A DNA stretch of 40,368 nt, from assembly GCF_002440555.1 (NCBI RefSeq), contig NZ_DJUR01000004.1:61700-102067 (forward strand), read 5' to 3'. Made by a program: the position numbers and the translations under genes. Shown here piece by piece: positions 26,743 through 34,619 of this stretch (its first letter is position 1; every line of letters begins with the position of its first letter). The stretch is from Aerococcus sp. UBA6277. Lineage in GTDB: Bacteria > Bacillota > Bacilli > Lactobacillales > Aerococcaceae. Under the pieces are notes generated by a model. The model ran no database searches. It was not told the origin of the DNA and was given only the letters and a program-made list of their open reading frames with translations.

Positions 26743-26858
26743 TAAGAACTAAAGCCATATCCTTTTTTAAGTACAACAAAATCACCTTTACCAAAACCGT
26801 AAAAGTAAAAGTAAAAGTTGAAAAAGTAATAGAATGTTGTACTTAATAATGATTTCAT
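26742..26858 (-). CDS. Aromatic leader peptide of the aro operon (Phe/Tyr-rich)
   Basis: The 38-residue ORF starts at ATG 26858, preceded by AGAGGAGG at ideal spacing, and stops at TAA 26742-26744. It contains nine Phe and six Tyr; residues 9-22 (FYYFFNFYFYFYGF) are aromatic at 12 of 14 positions. It has no signal peptide shape and is too aromatic to be a typical protein. Codons 25-29 (GGT GAT TTT GTT GTA) contain GTGATTTTGTTGTA, which can pair with the 5' arm of the terminator downstream with one bulged base. A ribosome stalled for charged tRNA-Phe or tRNA-Tyr would free this segment and block termination. This is the design of a ribosome-mediated attenuator, and the operon behind it makes precursors of Phe and Tyr. 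Function is inferred from design; I recall no description of it in this group. Confidence 0.88.
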   Translation of the reverse strand: MKSLLSTTFYYFFNFYFYFYGFGKGDFVVLKKGYGFSS

Positions 26859-26892
26859 GGCTATAGTCCTCCTCTCGCTGTTTGATAATGCA

Positions 26893-26921
26893 ACTTTAGC
26901 AGTCTTTTTTAACCTTGTCAA
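26893..26921 (-). promoter_or_regulatory. Promoter of the aro leader transcript
   Basis: A consensus -35 TTGACA (26916-26921) and -10 TAAAGT (26893-26898) are spaced 17 bases apart on the minus strand, 35 bases before the leader peptide start. Confidence 0.82.
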
Positions 26922-26949
26922 CAAATTTCTAATTTGATTCTAATTTTAT

Positions 26950-26996
26950 AAAAAAACACCTCAACTTGTAAAGGGGGAGCTAAACAAGCTGAGGTG
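26950..26996 (-). terminator. Terminator of the LysM glucosaminidase gene
   Basis: On the minus strand CACCTCAGCTTGT (complement of 26984-26996) pairs with ACAAGTTGAGGTG (complement of 26957-26969), followed by seven T (26950-26956). It insulates the aro promoter from the gene upstream. Confidence 0.93.
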
Positions 26997-27012
26997 TCAT
27001 AATTTGATCAAA

Positions 27013-29436
27013 TTAGTTTAGTTTTAAAACTTGTCCAATGTACAAGTTGTAGTTTGATAAGCCATTCAATATCATTAACTCATCTAAGCTTAAACCGTTG
27101 TTTTTAGCGATACGGTATAAAGTTTCGCCAGACTTAACTGTATGTGTCTTCGTGCTTGAAGTTGCTGAAGAAGATGCAGTTGATGTAGATGAACTTGTGC
27201 TCGCTTGACTAGATGAACTTGTTGACGCATTTGAAGAAGCTTGGCTAGATCCACCAGTTGTAAATACTTTACCTGGATGAATTAAGTCAGATCCACCATT
27301 TAAGGAACGGGCTTCAGCTAATGAAATACCTAAGGCACGTGCAACAGTGTAAATACCGTCACCAGATTTAACTGTGTAAGAGTTGCCAGACGCTGTTGAT
27401 GCACTTGCAGATGATTGACTAGTTGAAGCACTTGAAGTTGATGCAGCTGAACTAGAAGACGCTTGACTAGATGAAGCTTGACTAGATGAACCTGCGGTAA
27501 ATACTTTACCTGGGTGGATCAAGTCAGAACCACCGTTTAACGCACGTGCTTCTGATACTGAAATACCTAAGGCTTTCGCTACAGAGTATAAGCCATCGCC
27601 AGATTTAACTGTGTATGATTTACCAGTTGATGTAGATGCTGAAGATGAACCCCTATTAGCACTTGCGCTTGATGAAGAAGACGTACTTGATGTAGTAGTC
27701 GTCGACTGACCTGCTTTAAATACTTGACCTGGGTGGATTAAGTCAGAACCACCGTTTAACGCACGTGCTTCTGATACTGAAATACCTAAAGCTTTCGCAA
27801 CACTGTATAAACCATCACCAGATTTAACTGTGTATGATTTACCAGTTGATGTAGATGCTGAAGATGAACTATTGTTAGCACTTGAAGTTGATGTAGCTGA
27901 ACTAGAAGTCGCTTGACCAGATGAACCTGTAGTAAATACTTTACCAGGATGGATTAGGTCAGAACCACCGTTTAACGCACGTGCTTCTGATACTGAAATA
28001 CCTAAAGCTTTCGCAACACTGTATAAACCATCGCCAGATTTAACTGTATATGATTTTCCTGATGTTGACGCTGAAGACGAACCCGTATTAGCACTTGCGC
28101 TTGATGAAGAAGACGTACTTGATGTAGTAGTCGTCGACTGACCAGCCTTAAATACTTGGCCTGGGTGGATTAAGTCAGAACCGCCGTTTAATGCACGTGC
28201 TTCTGATACTGAAATACCTAAAGCTTTCGCAACACTGTATAAACCATCACCAGATTTAACTGTGTATGATTTACCAGTTGATGTTGACGCTGAAGATGAA
28301 CCAGTGTTAGTTGTTTCTTCTGCTGCCTCTTCAGATGCAGATGAACCACCTTTAAATACTTGGCCTGGGTGAATTAAGTCAGAACCACCGTTTAATGCAC
28401 GTGCTTCTGATACTGAAATACCTAAAGCTTTCGCTACAGAGTATAAACCATCGCCAGATTTAACTGTGTATGATTTACCAGTTGATGTTGACGCTGAAGA
28501 TGAATTAGTGTTAGTAGCTGTTTCTGTGCTTGCTGAGCTAGACGATGAAGATGCGCTAGACGAAGCTACAGATAATACTTGGCCTGGGTAAATCAAGTTA
28601 GAAGTTAAACCATTTTGCGCCTTAACCTCTGCCACAGTTACGCCTAAAGCACGTGCTACAGTGTATAAACCGTCACCAGCTTTAACAGTATAAGATTTCC
28701 CACTATTTGTAGATAATGTTGTCCCTTGTGCAGATAAGTTTGTAGTTGCACCCGAAACTGATGCAGATGTACCTGAAGTTGAACCAGCAGGTGTATCGTA
28801 TTGTGTTAAACCATGTGTCGTAATCAAGTTGTTTAATTTACCACCATAGCGGGTATCAGTTGCGTAAGTACCAGTTAAGGCAGCAGTCGCATCTGTGTAT
28901 GAGCTTGTATTTGATTTCCAAGTACCAGAATAGAATTCAGAATCCCAAGTTACACCGTTAACCATTTTATTCGCGTAGTCAGTTAATGACTCTTTATAAG
29001 ATGGGTAATCACGGAAAGAATCTCTGATTTGGTAGTAGTTACCAGAACCATCATCTTCAAGTGTGTAGAAAGTTACACCCTCACCGTTATATGTCCCTTT
29101 AATCCCGAATAAGTTGTAGTATGGTGCTGATGAAAGACCTGACACACCCCAGTTAGACTCTAAAATTGCTTGAGCAATCATTACTGAAGCATACAAGTCG
29201 TTATCATTTGCTAACTTATAAGCATCTGGAATGATGCTATCTAAGAAAGCATTATTGGTTGATGCAAAAGTAACTGTCGTCCCTTCGCTCGCTTCTACTG
29301 TTGGCATATCGATATTTGCACTAAAACTTGATACAGCAAAAGCAGATCCTAAAACGATGGCCCCTAAAGTTGCTGATTTTTTGGAAATTGACGCAATCGA
29401 TTTGCGCGACCCTGCTTTATTCTCCTCAATAACCAA
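27013..29436 (-). CDS. Secreted glucosaminidase with eight C-terminal LysM domains
   Basis: The 807-residue protein has a long N-terminal signal peptide (KSATLGAIVLGSAFAVSSFSA, about residues 20-40). A glucosaminidase (GH73) domain follows at about 60-210, with the catalytic Glu in AQAILESNWG, then YYNLFGIKG and FRDYPSYKESLTDYANKM. Eight LysM peptidoglycan-binding modules follow, joined by Ser/Thr/Ala linkers. Module 1 starts near residue 247; modules 2-6 are almost identical (SYTVKSGDGLYSVAKALG, then SEARALNGGSDLIHPG); module 7 is a variant and module 8, ending at the last residue, is more distant. Such enzymes split the glycan for cell separation and turnover. The start is a TTG at 29436 after AAGGGGGAG. 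A WalR-type site lies about 120 bases upstream. Confidence 0.9.
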   Translation of the reverse strand: MVIEENKAGSRKSIASISKKSATLGAIVLGSAFAVSSFSANIDMPTVEASEGTTVTFASTNNAFLDSIIPDAYKLANDNDLYASVMIAQAILESNWGVSGLSSAPYYNLFGIKGTYNGEGVTFYTLEDDGSGNYYQIRDSFRDYPSYKESLTDYANKMVNGVTWDSEFYSGTWKSNTSSYTDATAALTGTYATDTRYGGKLNNLITTHGLTQYDTPAGSTSGTSASVSGATTNLSAQGTTLSTNSGKSYTVKAGDGLYTVARALGVTVAEVKAQNGLTSNLIYPGQVLSVASSSASSSSSSASTETATNTNSSSASTSTGKSYTVKSGDGLYSVAKALGISVSEARALNGGSDLIHPGQVFKGGSSASEEAAEETTNTGSSSASTSTGKSYTVKSGDGLYSVAKALGISVSEARALNGGSDLIHPGQVFKAGQSTTTTSSTSSSSSASANTGSSSASTSGKSYTVKSGDGLYSVAKALGISVSEARALNGGSDLIHPGKVFTTGSSGQATSSSATSTSSANNSSSSASTSTGKSYTVKSGDGLYSVAKALGISVSEARALNGGSDLIHPGQVFKAGQSTTTTSSTSSSSSASANRGSSSASTSTGKSYTVKSGDGLYSVAKALGISVSEARALNGGSDLIHPGKVFTAGSSSQASSSQASSSSAASTSSASTSQSSASASTASGNSYTVKSGDGIYTVARALGISLAEARSLNGGSDLIHPGKVFTTGGSSQASSNASTSSSSQASTSSSTSTASSSATSSTKTHTVKSGETLYRIAKNNGLSLDELMILNGLSNYNLYIGQVLKLN
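27480..28490 (-). repeat. Near-identical LysM module repeats (period about 210 bp)
   Basis: Five nearly identical LysM-plus-linker units occur in tandem, with equivalent points near 28465, 28258, 28045, 27828 and 27610 (spacing 207-218 bases). The identity is at DNA level too, indicating recent duplication or ongoing homogenisation. Confidence 0.9.
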
Positions 29437-29556
29437 TTATACTCCCCCTTGTAATTTTTTAATTGTCAAAAAAACTAAACTTTCACAACCTAAATTCTAT
29501 CGAAAATAATTTTATTAAGAAAGACTTAATTTATGTTGATGTTATTATTTAATATT

Positions 29557-29573
29557 TGTAATATTAGTGTAAT
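29557..29573. promoter_or_regulatory. WalR-type direct repeat
   Basis: TGTAAT, five bases, TGTAAT fits the WalR (YycF) consensus TGTWAH-N5-TGTWAH exactly. It lies between the divergent glucosaminidase and mnmM genes. WalRK controls autolysins in Firmicutes, so the glucosaminidase is the likely target; the half-sites read toward mnmM. Confidence 0.55.
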
Positions 29574-29630
29574 ATTATTTACCGAAAACCCACGATAGAT
29601 TAAGCTATTAATATAGAAAGAAGGAATGAA

Positions 29631-30197
29631 ATGTTTCAAAATATTGTTACTGTGACGCATCAAATTATGAAGGAAAAAGTTCACAAAGGCGACCATGTAT
29701 TAGATGCGACGGTAGGTAAAGGGAATGATACCCTGCTACTTTCACAACTAGTTGGTCAAGAAGGAATCGTCTACGGCTTAGACATTCAAGCACAGGCGAT
29801 TGCATTCGCTGAAAAACGCCTTTCTGAAGAGGCAAAATTTAAAAATACAAAATTATTTGTAAAAGACCATAGCGAATTAAACCAAGTCATTCCAAACGAT
29901 GAAAAATTACAATTAGCCATCTTCAACCTTGGTTATTTGCCTTGTGGTGATAAGGAGATCATTACCCAATCAGAGACAACTATTAAAGCCATACAAACCG
30001 TCCTTGAACATTTGGATAAGATGGGTTTGCTACTGATTGCTTCATATGTTGGTCATTCGGGTGGTATGGAAGAATTTGAAGCGGTTCAATCTTATCTCGA
30101 AAAATGCGACCAAAAAAGTTATAATGTAGCTATGTTCAATTTTTTGAACCAAAAAAACCTACCTCCACGATTATTTATCGTTGAAAGGAGACAATAA
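29631..30197 (+). CDS. mnmM: MnmM (YtqB)-like tRNA methyltransferase
   Basis: This 188-residue class I methyltransferase begins VTVTHQIMKEKVHKGDHVLDATVGKGNDTLLLSQLVG, with the S-adenosylmethionine loop DATVGKGND and the acidic GLDIQ. It continues with the family motif FNLGYLPCGDKEIIT. YtqB of Bacillus, now MnmM, completes mnm5s2U34 by methylating nm5s2U at the tRNA wobble base; family assignment is by sequence pattern. ATG 29631 follows AGAAGG. It directly precedes a membrane-protein gene with no intervening bases. Confidence 0.88.
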   Translation: MFQNIVTVTHQIMKEKVHKGDHVLDATVGKGNDTLLLSQLVGQEGIVYGLDIQAQAIAFAEKRLSEEAKFKNTKLFVKDHSELNQVIPNDEKLQLAIFNLGYLPCGDKEIITQSETTIKAIQTVLEHLDKMGLLLIASYVGHSGGMEEFEAVQSYLEKCDQKSYNVAMFNFLNQKNLPPRLFIVERRQ

Positions 30198-30932
30198 ATG
30201 GCAGCAATCAAATCCATGGCCGGTAGTAAAAACCGCCAAATTATTGTTCCAGCAATATTTCATGTCCTACTCGTATGTCTCACGGCGATCCCTGCCTTCA
30301 TGACATTACAAGCAGTCAACACGATTAACTGGACAAATTTTCTACTATTAATATTCTGGCAATTTTTACTTACACAGGTCTACTTATTATTTTCAAAGCA
30401 AAAAGAACTCACACTCATTAAGAACATGATCATCTTAGGTGTGGTCGAAGTTGCCCTATTCGCTATGTTAATTTTTAGTCCCGTAACTATTTTGGCAAAA
30501 GGATTACTCTTCCTACAATGGTTACTGATTCATTTAGTGATTGGAACGCATAACCTACTGCCAGTATTGCCCCCATTATTTATCGCAATGGAAATGGTTA
30601 TCATGCAAAACATTGTAGAAATGGCCAACGCGCAAGTTTTATTAACCGGTTTAGGCCTTATCAAATTCCTAATCTACCTTTCAGTATTCTCCTGGTTATC
30701 TAGCTTATTCATGGATTACCGTTCTGAAGGCGTAGAAATCGCTGGTAAAAAATCAAATTCAGCAAGGATGATGAAATTACTGGCTAGCTTTGCAGTCATC
30801 ATCCTAATCATCGCTATGGTTGCAAGCTTCACTATTCCGGAATCATTGAATGGTCAAACAATCGCTTTAATCATCGTTTCATTAGTGATGATGATTTACA
30901 GTTTATTCCTTAAAAAGAAAGCACAAAAATAG
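30198..30932 (+). CDS. Polytopic membrane protein of unknown function
   Basis: The 244-residue protein is mostly hydrophobic, with about seven membrane segments (including 16-38, 43-60, 75-95, 100-118, 187-210 and 217-236) and a basic C-terminus (KKKAQK). I do not recognise the family. The ATG follows the mnmM stop immediately, and GGAGACAATAA precedes it, so it is co-translated with mnmM. A terminator follows. Confidence 0.75.
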   Translation: MAAIKSMAGSKNRQIIVPAIFHVLLVCLTAIPAFMTLQAVNTINWTNFLLLIFWQFLLTQVYLLFSKQKELTLIKNMIILGVVEVALFAMLIFSPVTILAKGLLFLQWLLIHLVIGTHNLLPVLPPLFIAMEMVIMQNIVEMANAQVLLTGLGLIKFLIYLSVFSWLSSLFMDYRSEGVEIAGKKSNSARMMKLLASFAVIILIIAMVASFTIPESLNGQTIALIIVSLVMMIYSLFLKKKAQK

Positions 30933-30937
30933 AAAAA

Positions 30938-30984
30938 AGCCCGCTTTGAATAGTTGTAAGCACCCTATCAAAGCGGTTTTTTTT
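30938..30984 (+). terminator. Terminator of the mnmM-membrane protein transcript
   Basis: CCGCTTTGA (30941-30949) pairs with TCAAAGCGG (30968-30976), followed by eight T. It starts nine bases after the stop. Confidence 0.9.
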
Positions 30985-31197
30985 GATGTTGTTAGCGTGT
31001 TTGGTAAGGAAATTAGTCCTGAAAACTATGAAAAGTTTAAAAAGACTACTGCCCGATTAAATGAATTAGAACTATATGAAGCCTATAAGAACTCTTTGCT
31101 TCTCGTTATGAAACTTCGAAATCTCGTTGAAAAACAGTATCAATTAATCATTAGCGATGATTTTTTAGGCAAACTGTTTAATTATATGAACGAATAA
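30946..31197 (+). CDS. Doubtful 83-codon ORF overlapping a terminator
   Basis: The frame opens inside the terminator of the upstream gene, at a TTG (30946) without a ribosome binding site, and runs to 31197. Its central residues (PENYEKFKKTTARLNELELY and the following YKNSLLLVMKLRNLVEK) look like real amphipathic protein, so a gene fragment is possible. I do not recognise it and see no promoter. A shorter product starting inside the frame or a 3' remnant is more likely than the full 83 residues. Confidence 0.3.
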   Translation: MNSCKHPIKAVFFDVVSVFGKEISPENYEKFKKTTARLNELELYEAYKNSLLLVMKLRNLVEKQYQLIISDDFLGKLFNYMNE

Positions 31198-31221
31198 ATA
31201 AAAAGCCTGTATCTCTGTAGA

Positions 31222-31262
31222 GGACCCCAAAAGTTAGATTTTTGGTCTAACTTTTGGGGTCC
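31222..31262. repeat. Perfect 17-bp inverted repeat resembling IS3-family ends
   Basis: GGACCCCAAAAGTTAGA (31222-31238) and its exact inverse (31246-31262) are separated by seven bases. From memory the motif resembles the terminal repeats of IS3-family (IS150-like) elements; here the two ends are almost abutted with no transposase between. It could instead act as a terminator. The rest of the 31198-31582 gap shows no supportable gene. Confidence 0.55.
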
Positions 31263-31582
31263 ACTATAAATATATCAAGGAGTCTTTTACACTGGTTTCT
31301 CTGCGTACGAATTTATTACAAGTATTTTTATCAAAAGAATTAATTGTGCTATTAAGTTGATTAAACAAAAAGATTACACCTAGAAATCACTCTATAATTG
31401 TAGTGTCAAAACCAACATTAAGAAGAAACAAGATGTACTCAGTCGTATCATCAAAATTTCAAATTTTGAAAACTTATTACTTATTTTCCAAGCGTATTTG
31501 TTAGTGATTTAAAAGTCGTGGATTCACTTAGATGGCATAGCCTCTACATATTATTTTTGCATCGCTGGATATCAGTAAAGTA

Positions 31583-31873
31583 TCACTGAACCATTAAGCC
31601 CTCTATATGTATAGAGGAAAAAATAGATTTGCCCATCATAGATAAATGTAGCTCGTTCTTCCTCAAAGGTAATCTTTTATCAAGATAAATAAAAAGGCCA
31701 TTGTGTTGAATCAACATGTAGTTGTTATTTTGAGGTTTTTTATATGAAATATCCACATCTACTGCACCCACGCAACAAGTGCGAGTTGCTCTAAGTGAAA
31801 CAGTTATTATCGTACGACCTTTCTTCTTCATCCATTCCTGTACTGCCTCATCCACTTTAATAGATATAGCCAT
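31583..31873 (-). CDS. CC/Se motif family protein
   Basis: The 96-residue soluble protein matches, by pattern, the small family known as CC/Se motif (seleno)proteins. It starts with an EAVQEWMKKKGRTIITVSL segment, has the paired cysteines in TCCVG near residue 34, a KPQNNNYMLIQHNG turn, a FIYLDKRL strand and a C-terminal SSIHIEGL. Family members carry either Cys-Cys or Cys-Sec at this spot and have no established function; a thiol or metal role is inferred. ATG 31873 follows AAAGGGACAG. It is isolated between the IS-like repeat and the copper operon. Confidence 0.7.
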   Translation of the reverse strand: MAISIKVDEAVQEWMKKKGRTIITVSLRATRTCCVGAVDVDISYKKPQNNNYMLIQHNGLFIYLDKRLPLRKNELHLSMMGKSIFSSIHIEGLMVQ

Positions 31874-31978
31874 TTTTCTATCACTGTCCCTTTTTTAGAA
31901 TAATCAGGATTTTATATCATTAAATCACAAATAATTTAGGCGTTAAAAGACACCAATATAATTTTCCTTATACAGCAT

Positions 31979-32024
31979 ACTGGCTGGTCTGACCCGATTC
32001 TGGAAGGGAGTCAAACCAGCCAGT
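31979..32024. repeat. 15-bp hairpin between the CC-motif gene and copB
   Basis: ACTGGCTGGTCTGAC (31979-31993) pairs with 32010-32024; on the minus strand the single mismatch becomes a G-U pair. The only T-run (six T) follows on the plus strand, so it would terminate plus-strand transcription, yet it lies 24 bases after the copB stop. It could be the operon's transcript end or a boundary element. Confidence 0.55.
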
Positions 32025-32047
32025 GCTTTTTTCGTTCCTGCTTCGTT

Positions 32048-34180
32048 TTATTTCGGCTCTAATTTCAATGTCATAGCATTGATGGCAACAATTACAGTCG
32101 AAAGTGACATCAAGACGGCACCGAATGCTGGACTTAACGTTATGCCAATTGGTGCTAGTATTCCTGCAGCTATTGGAATCGCGATAAAGTTATACCCTGC
32201 TCCCCAAATAAGATTTTCTTTCATCTTACGTGTGGTCTTCTGAGCCAACTCGATAAAGGATTCAATGTCGCCAGGGTCTGACTGTGTCAAGATGACATCG
32301 GCTGAATCCAATGCTACTTGAGTTCCGGCACCAACAGCTATACCAACGTCTGCTAATGCAAGAGAAGGTGCATCGTTGACCCCGTCACCGACCATGATAA
32401 CTTTCTTTCCTTCTGCTTTAAGTTTTTCAATTAATTCATATTTGTCTTGAGGAGATTGATTAGCTAGATAATCAATACCTAAAATTTCTGCAGCTCCTTG
32501 AGCCGCTTTTTCATTGTCACCCGTTGCCATAATCGGCTGAATATTGTTCTTTTTAAGGGCTTGTATTAAGTCTTTACTTGTTGGTTTTAATTCATCCCCT
32601 AAAGCTACAGCACCGATTGCTTCGTCGTTTTCTACTAAGACACTGAGGGTTGCGCCTTTTGGAATATCCATATCCAGATTACGTCCATATGATTTTTGAC
32701 TGATTAATTGATAACGATGTCCGTTAGCTTGACCTTCTACACCAGCGCCAGAAATAACATCAATCGAATCAAAACTTACTGGACGTATCCCTTGCTGTTC
32801 TGCGTAACTAATAATTGACTGAGCGATAGGGTGACTAGATCCGCCTTCGATACCTGCTAATAAGGCAACAATTTCATCTTTCGTATATTTATCATTAAAG
32901 AGTTCAACATCTGATACTTTAAACTCACCAGTTGTTAAAGTTCCCGTTTTATCTAAAACTATAACATCTGCGTTTGTAGTCAACTCCAAAGCGTCCCGGT
33001 CTTTCACTAATAATCCCCGACTGGCCCCTAAGCTGGTACTACGAGCAGTCACCAATGGAATAGCCAGACCCAGGGCATGCGGACAAGCAATAACTAATGT
33101 GGTGACTGTAAAAATAACTGCCGTTGGTACATCAGCTATAACCATCCATATGACAAGGGCAATAAGCGCTACAATAACCGCAATATAAAAGAGCCATCCT
33201 GCAACTTTTTGTGCAAGATTTTCTGCTCGAGAAGATTGGCCTTGAGCTTGACTGATTAATGCCTGAACCTGAGAAATGAAGGACTTATCGCCCGTCTGCT
33301 TTATTTCCACATAGAGGACTCCGCCACCATTGGTTGATCCACCGATGACCTCATCTCCGGGATTTTTTTCAATTGGTTTCGATTCCCCAGTCACAAGCGC
33401 TTCGTTTACACGTGATTCTCCGCGAATAATGATACCATCAGCTGGAACATTTTCTCCTGCTTGAACACGGATAACATCTCCAACCTGAAGTTCAGACACA
33501 GGGCGCGTCTCAATCGAATCGTCTTCTAAAACAACATGAGCATCTTTCGGCACCAACTCAGCCAATGCTTTTTGCGCGTCCCCTGCTTCACCCAATGCCT
33601 TCATTTCAATCCAGTGTCCTAATAACATGATTAAAATTAACGTTGCAAACTCAAAGAAGAAGTCCATGACATGTTCTCCAGTTACATATCGAGCGGCCAC
33701 TGCGTAAGCACTATAGGCATAAGAAACCGTTATCCCCAAAGTAATCAAGGACATCATGCCTGGAGCTTTTGAATTAAACTCATCTTTCGCACCCATGTAG
33801 AATGGTTTTCCGCCATAAATGTATAGAATTGTTGCCAATACAACTGCTACAACGTCTGCATAAGGAAAGATAATTTGGAAAGGCAACTGAATATCCATCA
33901 TAGGAGTAATGAGTAAGATTGCAATTCCTAATGGGAGTGACTTCAAGAAAATCTCCTTAAAGCTACCGTGATGGTGGTGGGCATGCCCTCCCATTGCGCC
34001 ATGATCCATTTCACTGTGATCCATCTGACTATGATTCATCTTGCTGTGATCCATCTGACTATGATTCATCTTGCTGTGATCCATCTGACTATGTTCCATT
34101 TCATTATGGTCGTGTTTTGAGTGATCCATGTCGCCATGATTATGATGACTATGTGACGAATGTTTTCTGTTATTACTCAT
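32048..34180 (-). CDS. tcrB: Copper-exporting P1B ATPase, CopB/TcrB type
   Basis: The 710-residue pump has about eight membrane segments. Its N-terminus (about 1-75) is a His/Met-rich tail of HSKMDHSQMN-like repeats in place of HMA domains. Diagnostic motifs are the intramembrane ACPHALGLAIP (CPH rather than CPC), the phosphorylation site DKTGTLT, the TGES actuator loop and MVGDGVNDAPSLA. CPH-type pumps export copper. It ends the copY-copA-copZ-copB unit, the gene order of the enterococcal tcrYAZB operon. ATG 34180 follows AAGGAGG. Confidence 0.95.
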   Translation of the reverse strand: MSNNRKHSSHSHHNHGDMDHSKHDHNEMEHSQMDHSKMNHSQMDHSKMNHSQMDHSEMDHGAMGGHAHHHHGSFKEIFLKSLPLGIAILLITPMMDIQLPFQIIFPYADVVAVVLATILYIYGGKPFYMGAKDEFNSKAPGMMSLITLGITVSYAYSAYAVAARYVTGEHVMDFFFEFATLILIMLLGHWIEMKALGEAGDAQKALAELVPKDAHVVLEDDSIETRPVSELQVGDVIRVQAGENVPADGIIIRGESRVNEALVTGESKPIEKNPGDEVIGGSTNGGGVLYVEIKQTGDKSFISQVQALISQAQGQSSRAENLAQKVAGWLFYIAVIVALIALVIWMVIADVPTAVIFTVTTLVIACPHALGLAIPLVTARSTSLGASRGLLVKDRDALELTTNADVIVLDKTGTLTTGEFKVSDVELFNDKYTKDEIVALLAGIEGGSSHPIAQSIISYAEQQGIRPVSFDSIDVISGAGVEGQANGHRYQLISQKSYGRNLDMDIPKGATLSVLVENDEAIGAVALGDELKPTSKDLIQALKKNNIQPIMATGDNEKAAQGAAEILGIDYLANQSPQDKYELIEKLKAEGKKVIMVGDGVNDAPSLALADVGIAVGAGTQVALDSADVILTQSDPGDIESFIELAQKTTRKMKENLIWGAGYNFIAIPIAAGILAPIGITLSPAFGAVLMSLSTVIVAINAMTLKLEPK
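34021..34093 (-). repeat. 30-bp tandem repeat coding the His/Met tail of the pump
   Basis: Two exact 30-base units (34021-34050 and 34051-34080) and a partial third lie inside the pump gene. Each encodes ten residues rich in His and Met, so copy number can change without shifting frame. Confidence 0.9.
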
Positions 34181-34318
34181 TTTTAATTCCTCCTTATTAT
34201 ATTAGAGAGTAATTTTAAAGTTTTAGAACTTTCTCATCTAACACTGCATATAATTCTCATGAAAAGGGTTCTATACTTTATCTCTATCTACTATCTATGA
34301 ATAAATGGTATTCGTACT

Positions 34319-34525
34319 TTATACACTTAATACTGAATAGTTAGTTTCTGCTAAAGCAGCATTGAGCGTTTCGGTATCAATCTCTGTTTGACTTTCAAGT
34401 ACTGCTTTTTTAGTCGCTAAATCAACCTCTACAGATTCAACCCCTTCAATAGCTGAAAATCTTTCTTGTACCGTGTTCGCACAACCTGCACATTTTACGC
34501 CATCTAATAAGACTTCTTTTTTCAT
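34319..34525 (-). CDS. tcrZ: Copper chaperone CopZ/TcrZ
   Basis: This 68-residue protein is a single HMA domain with the CxxC copper site at residues 12-15 (VKCAGCANTVQERFSAIEGV). In the enterococcal system CopZ delivers Cu(I) to the CopY repressor and perhaps to the pumps. ATG 34525 follows AAGGGG. It lies between copA and copB, unlike E. hirae, where copZ precedes copA. Confidence 0.95.
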   Translation of the reverse strand: MKKEVLLDGVKCAGCANTVQERFSAIEGVESVEVDLATKKAVLESQTEIDTETLNAALAETNYSVLSV

Positions 34526-34555
34526 TATTTTATTCCCCTTTTTTTTTTATCTTCT

Positions 34556-34585
34556 CCTATTATATAGAATAGTATATAGAATAGG
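34556..34585 (-). other. Imperfect hairpin between copA and copZ
   Basis: On the minus strand CCTATT and TATATA face TATATA and ATAGG in a hairpin with one bulge, 35-64 bases after the copA stop. No long T-run follows immediately. It may be a processing or stability element that sets copZ levels. Confidence 0.4.
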
Positions 34586-34619
34586 AAGAAGTTTAAATCC
34601 CAGATAAGCTACGTGTTTT

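Noticed and set aside
26640..26924. A T-box in front of aroF
   Set aside because: The AGGGTGG word in the terminator loop recalls a T-box core, but the GGTACCACG part, stem I and specifier are missing; the terminator stem runs through it.
31263..31582. A transposase remnant after the IS-like repeat
   Set aside because: I translated several frames by eye and found no transposase motif; the gap is AT-rich with frequent stops.
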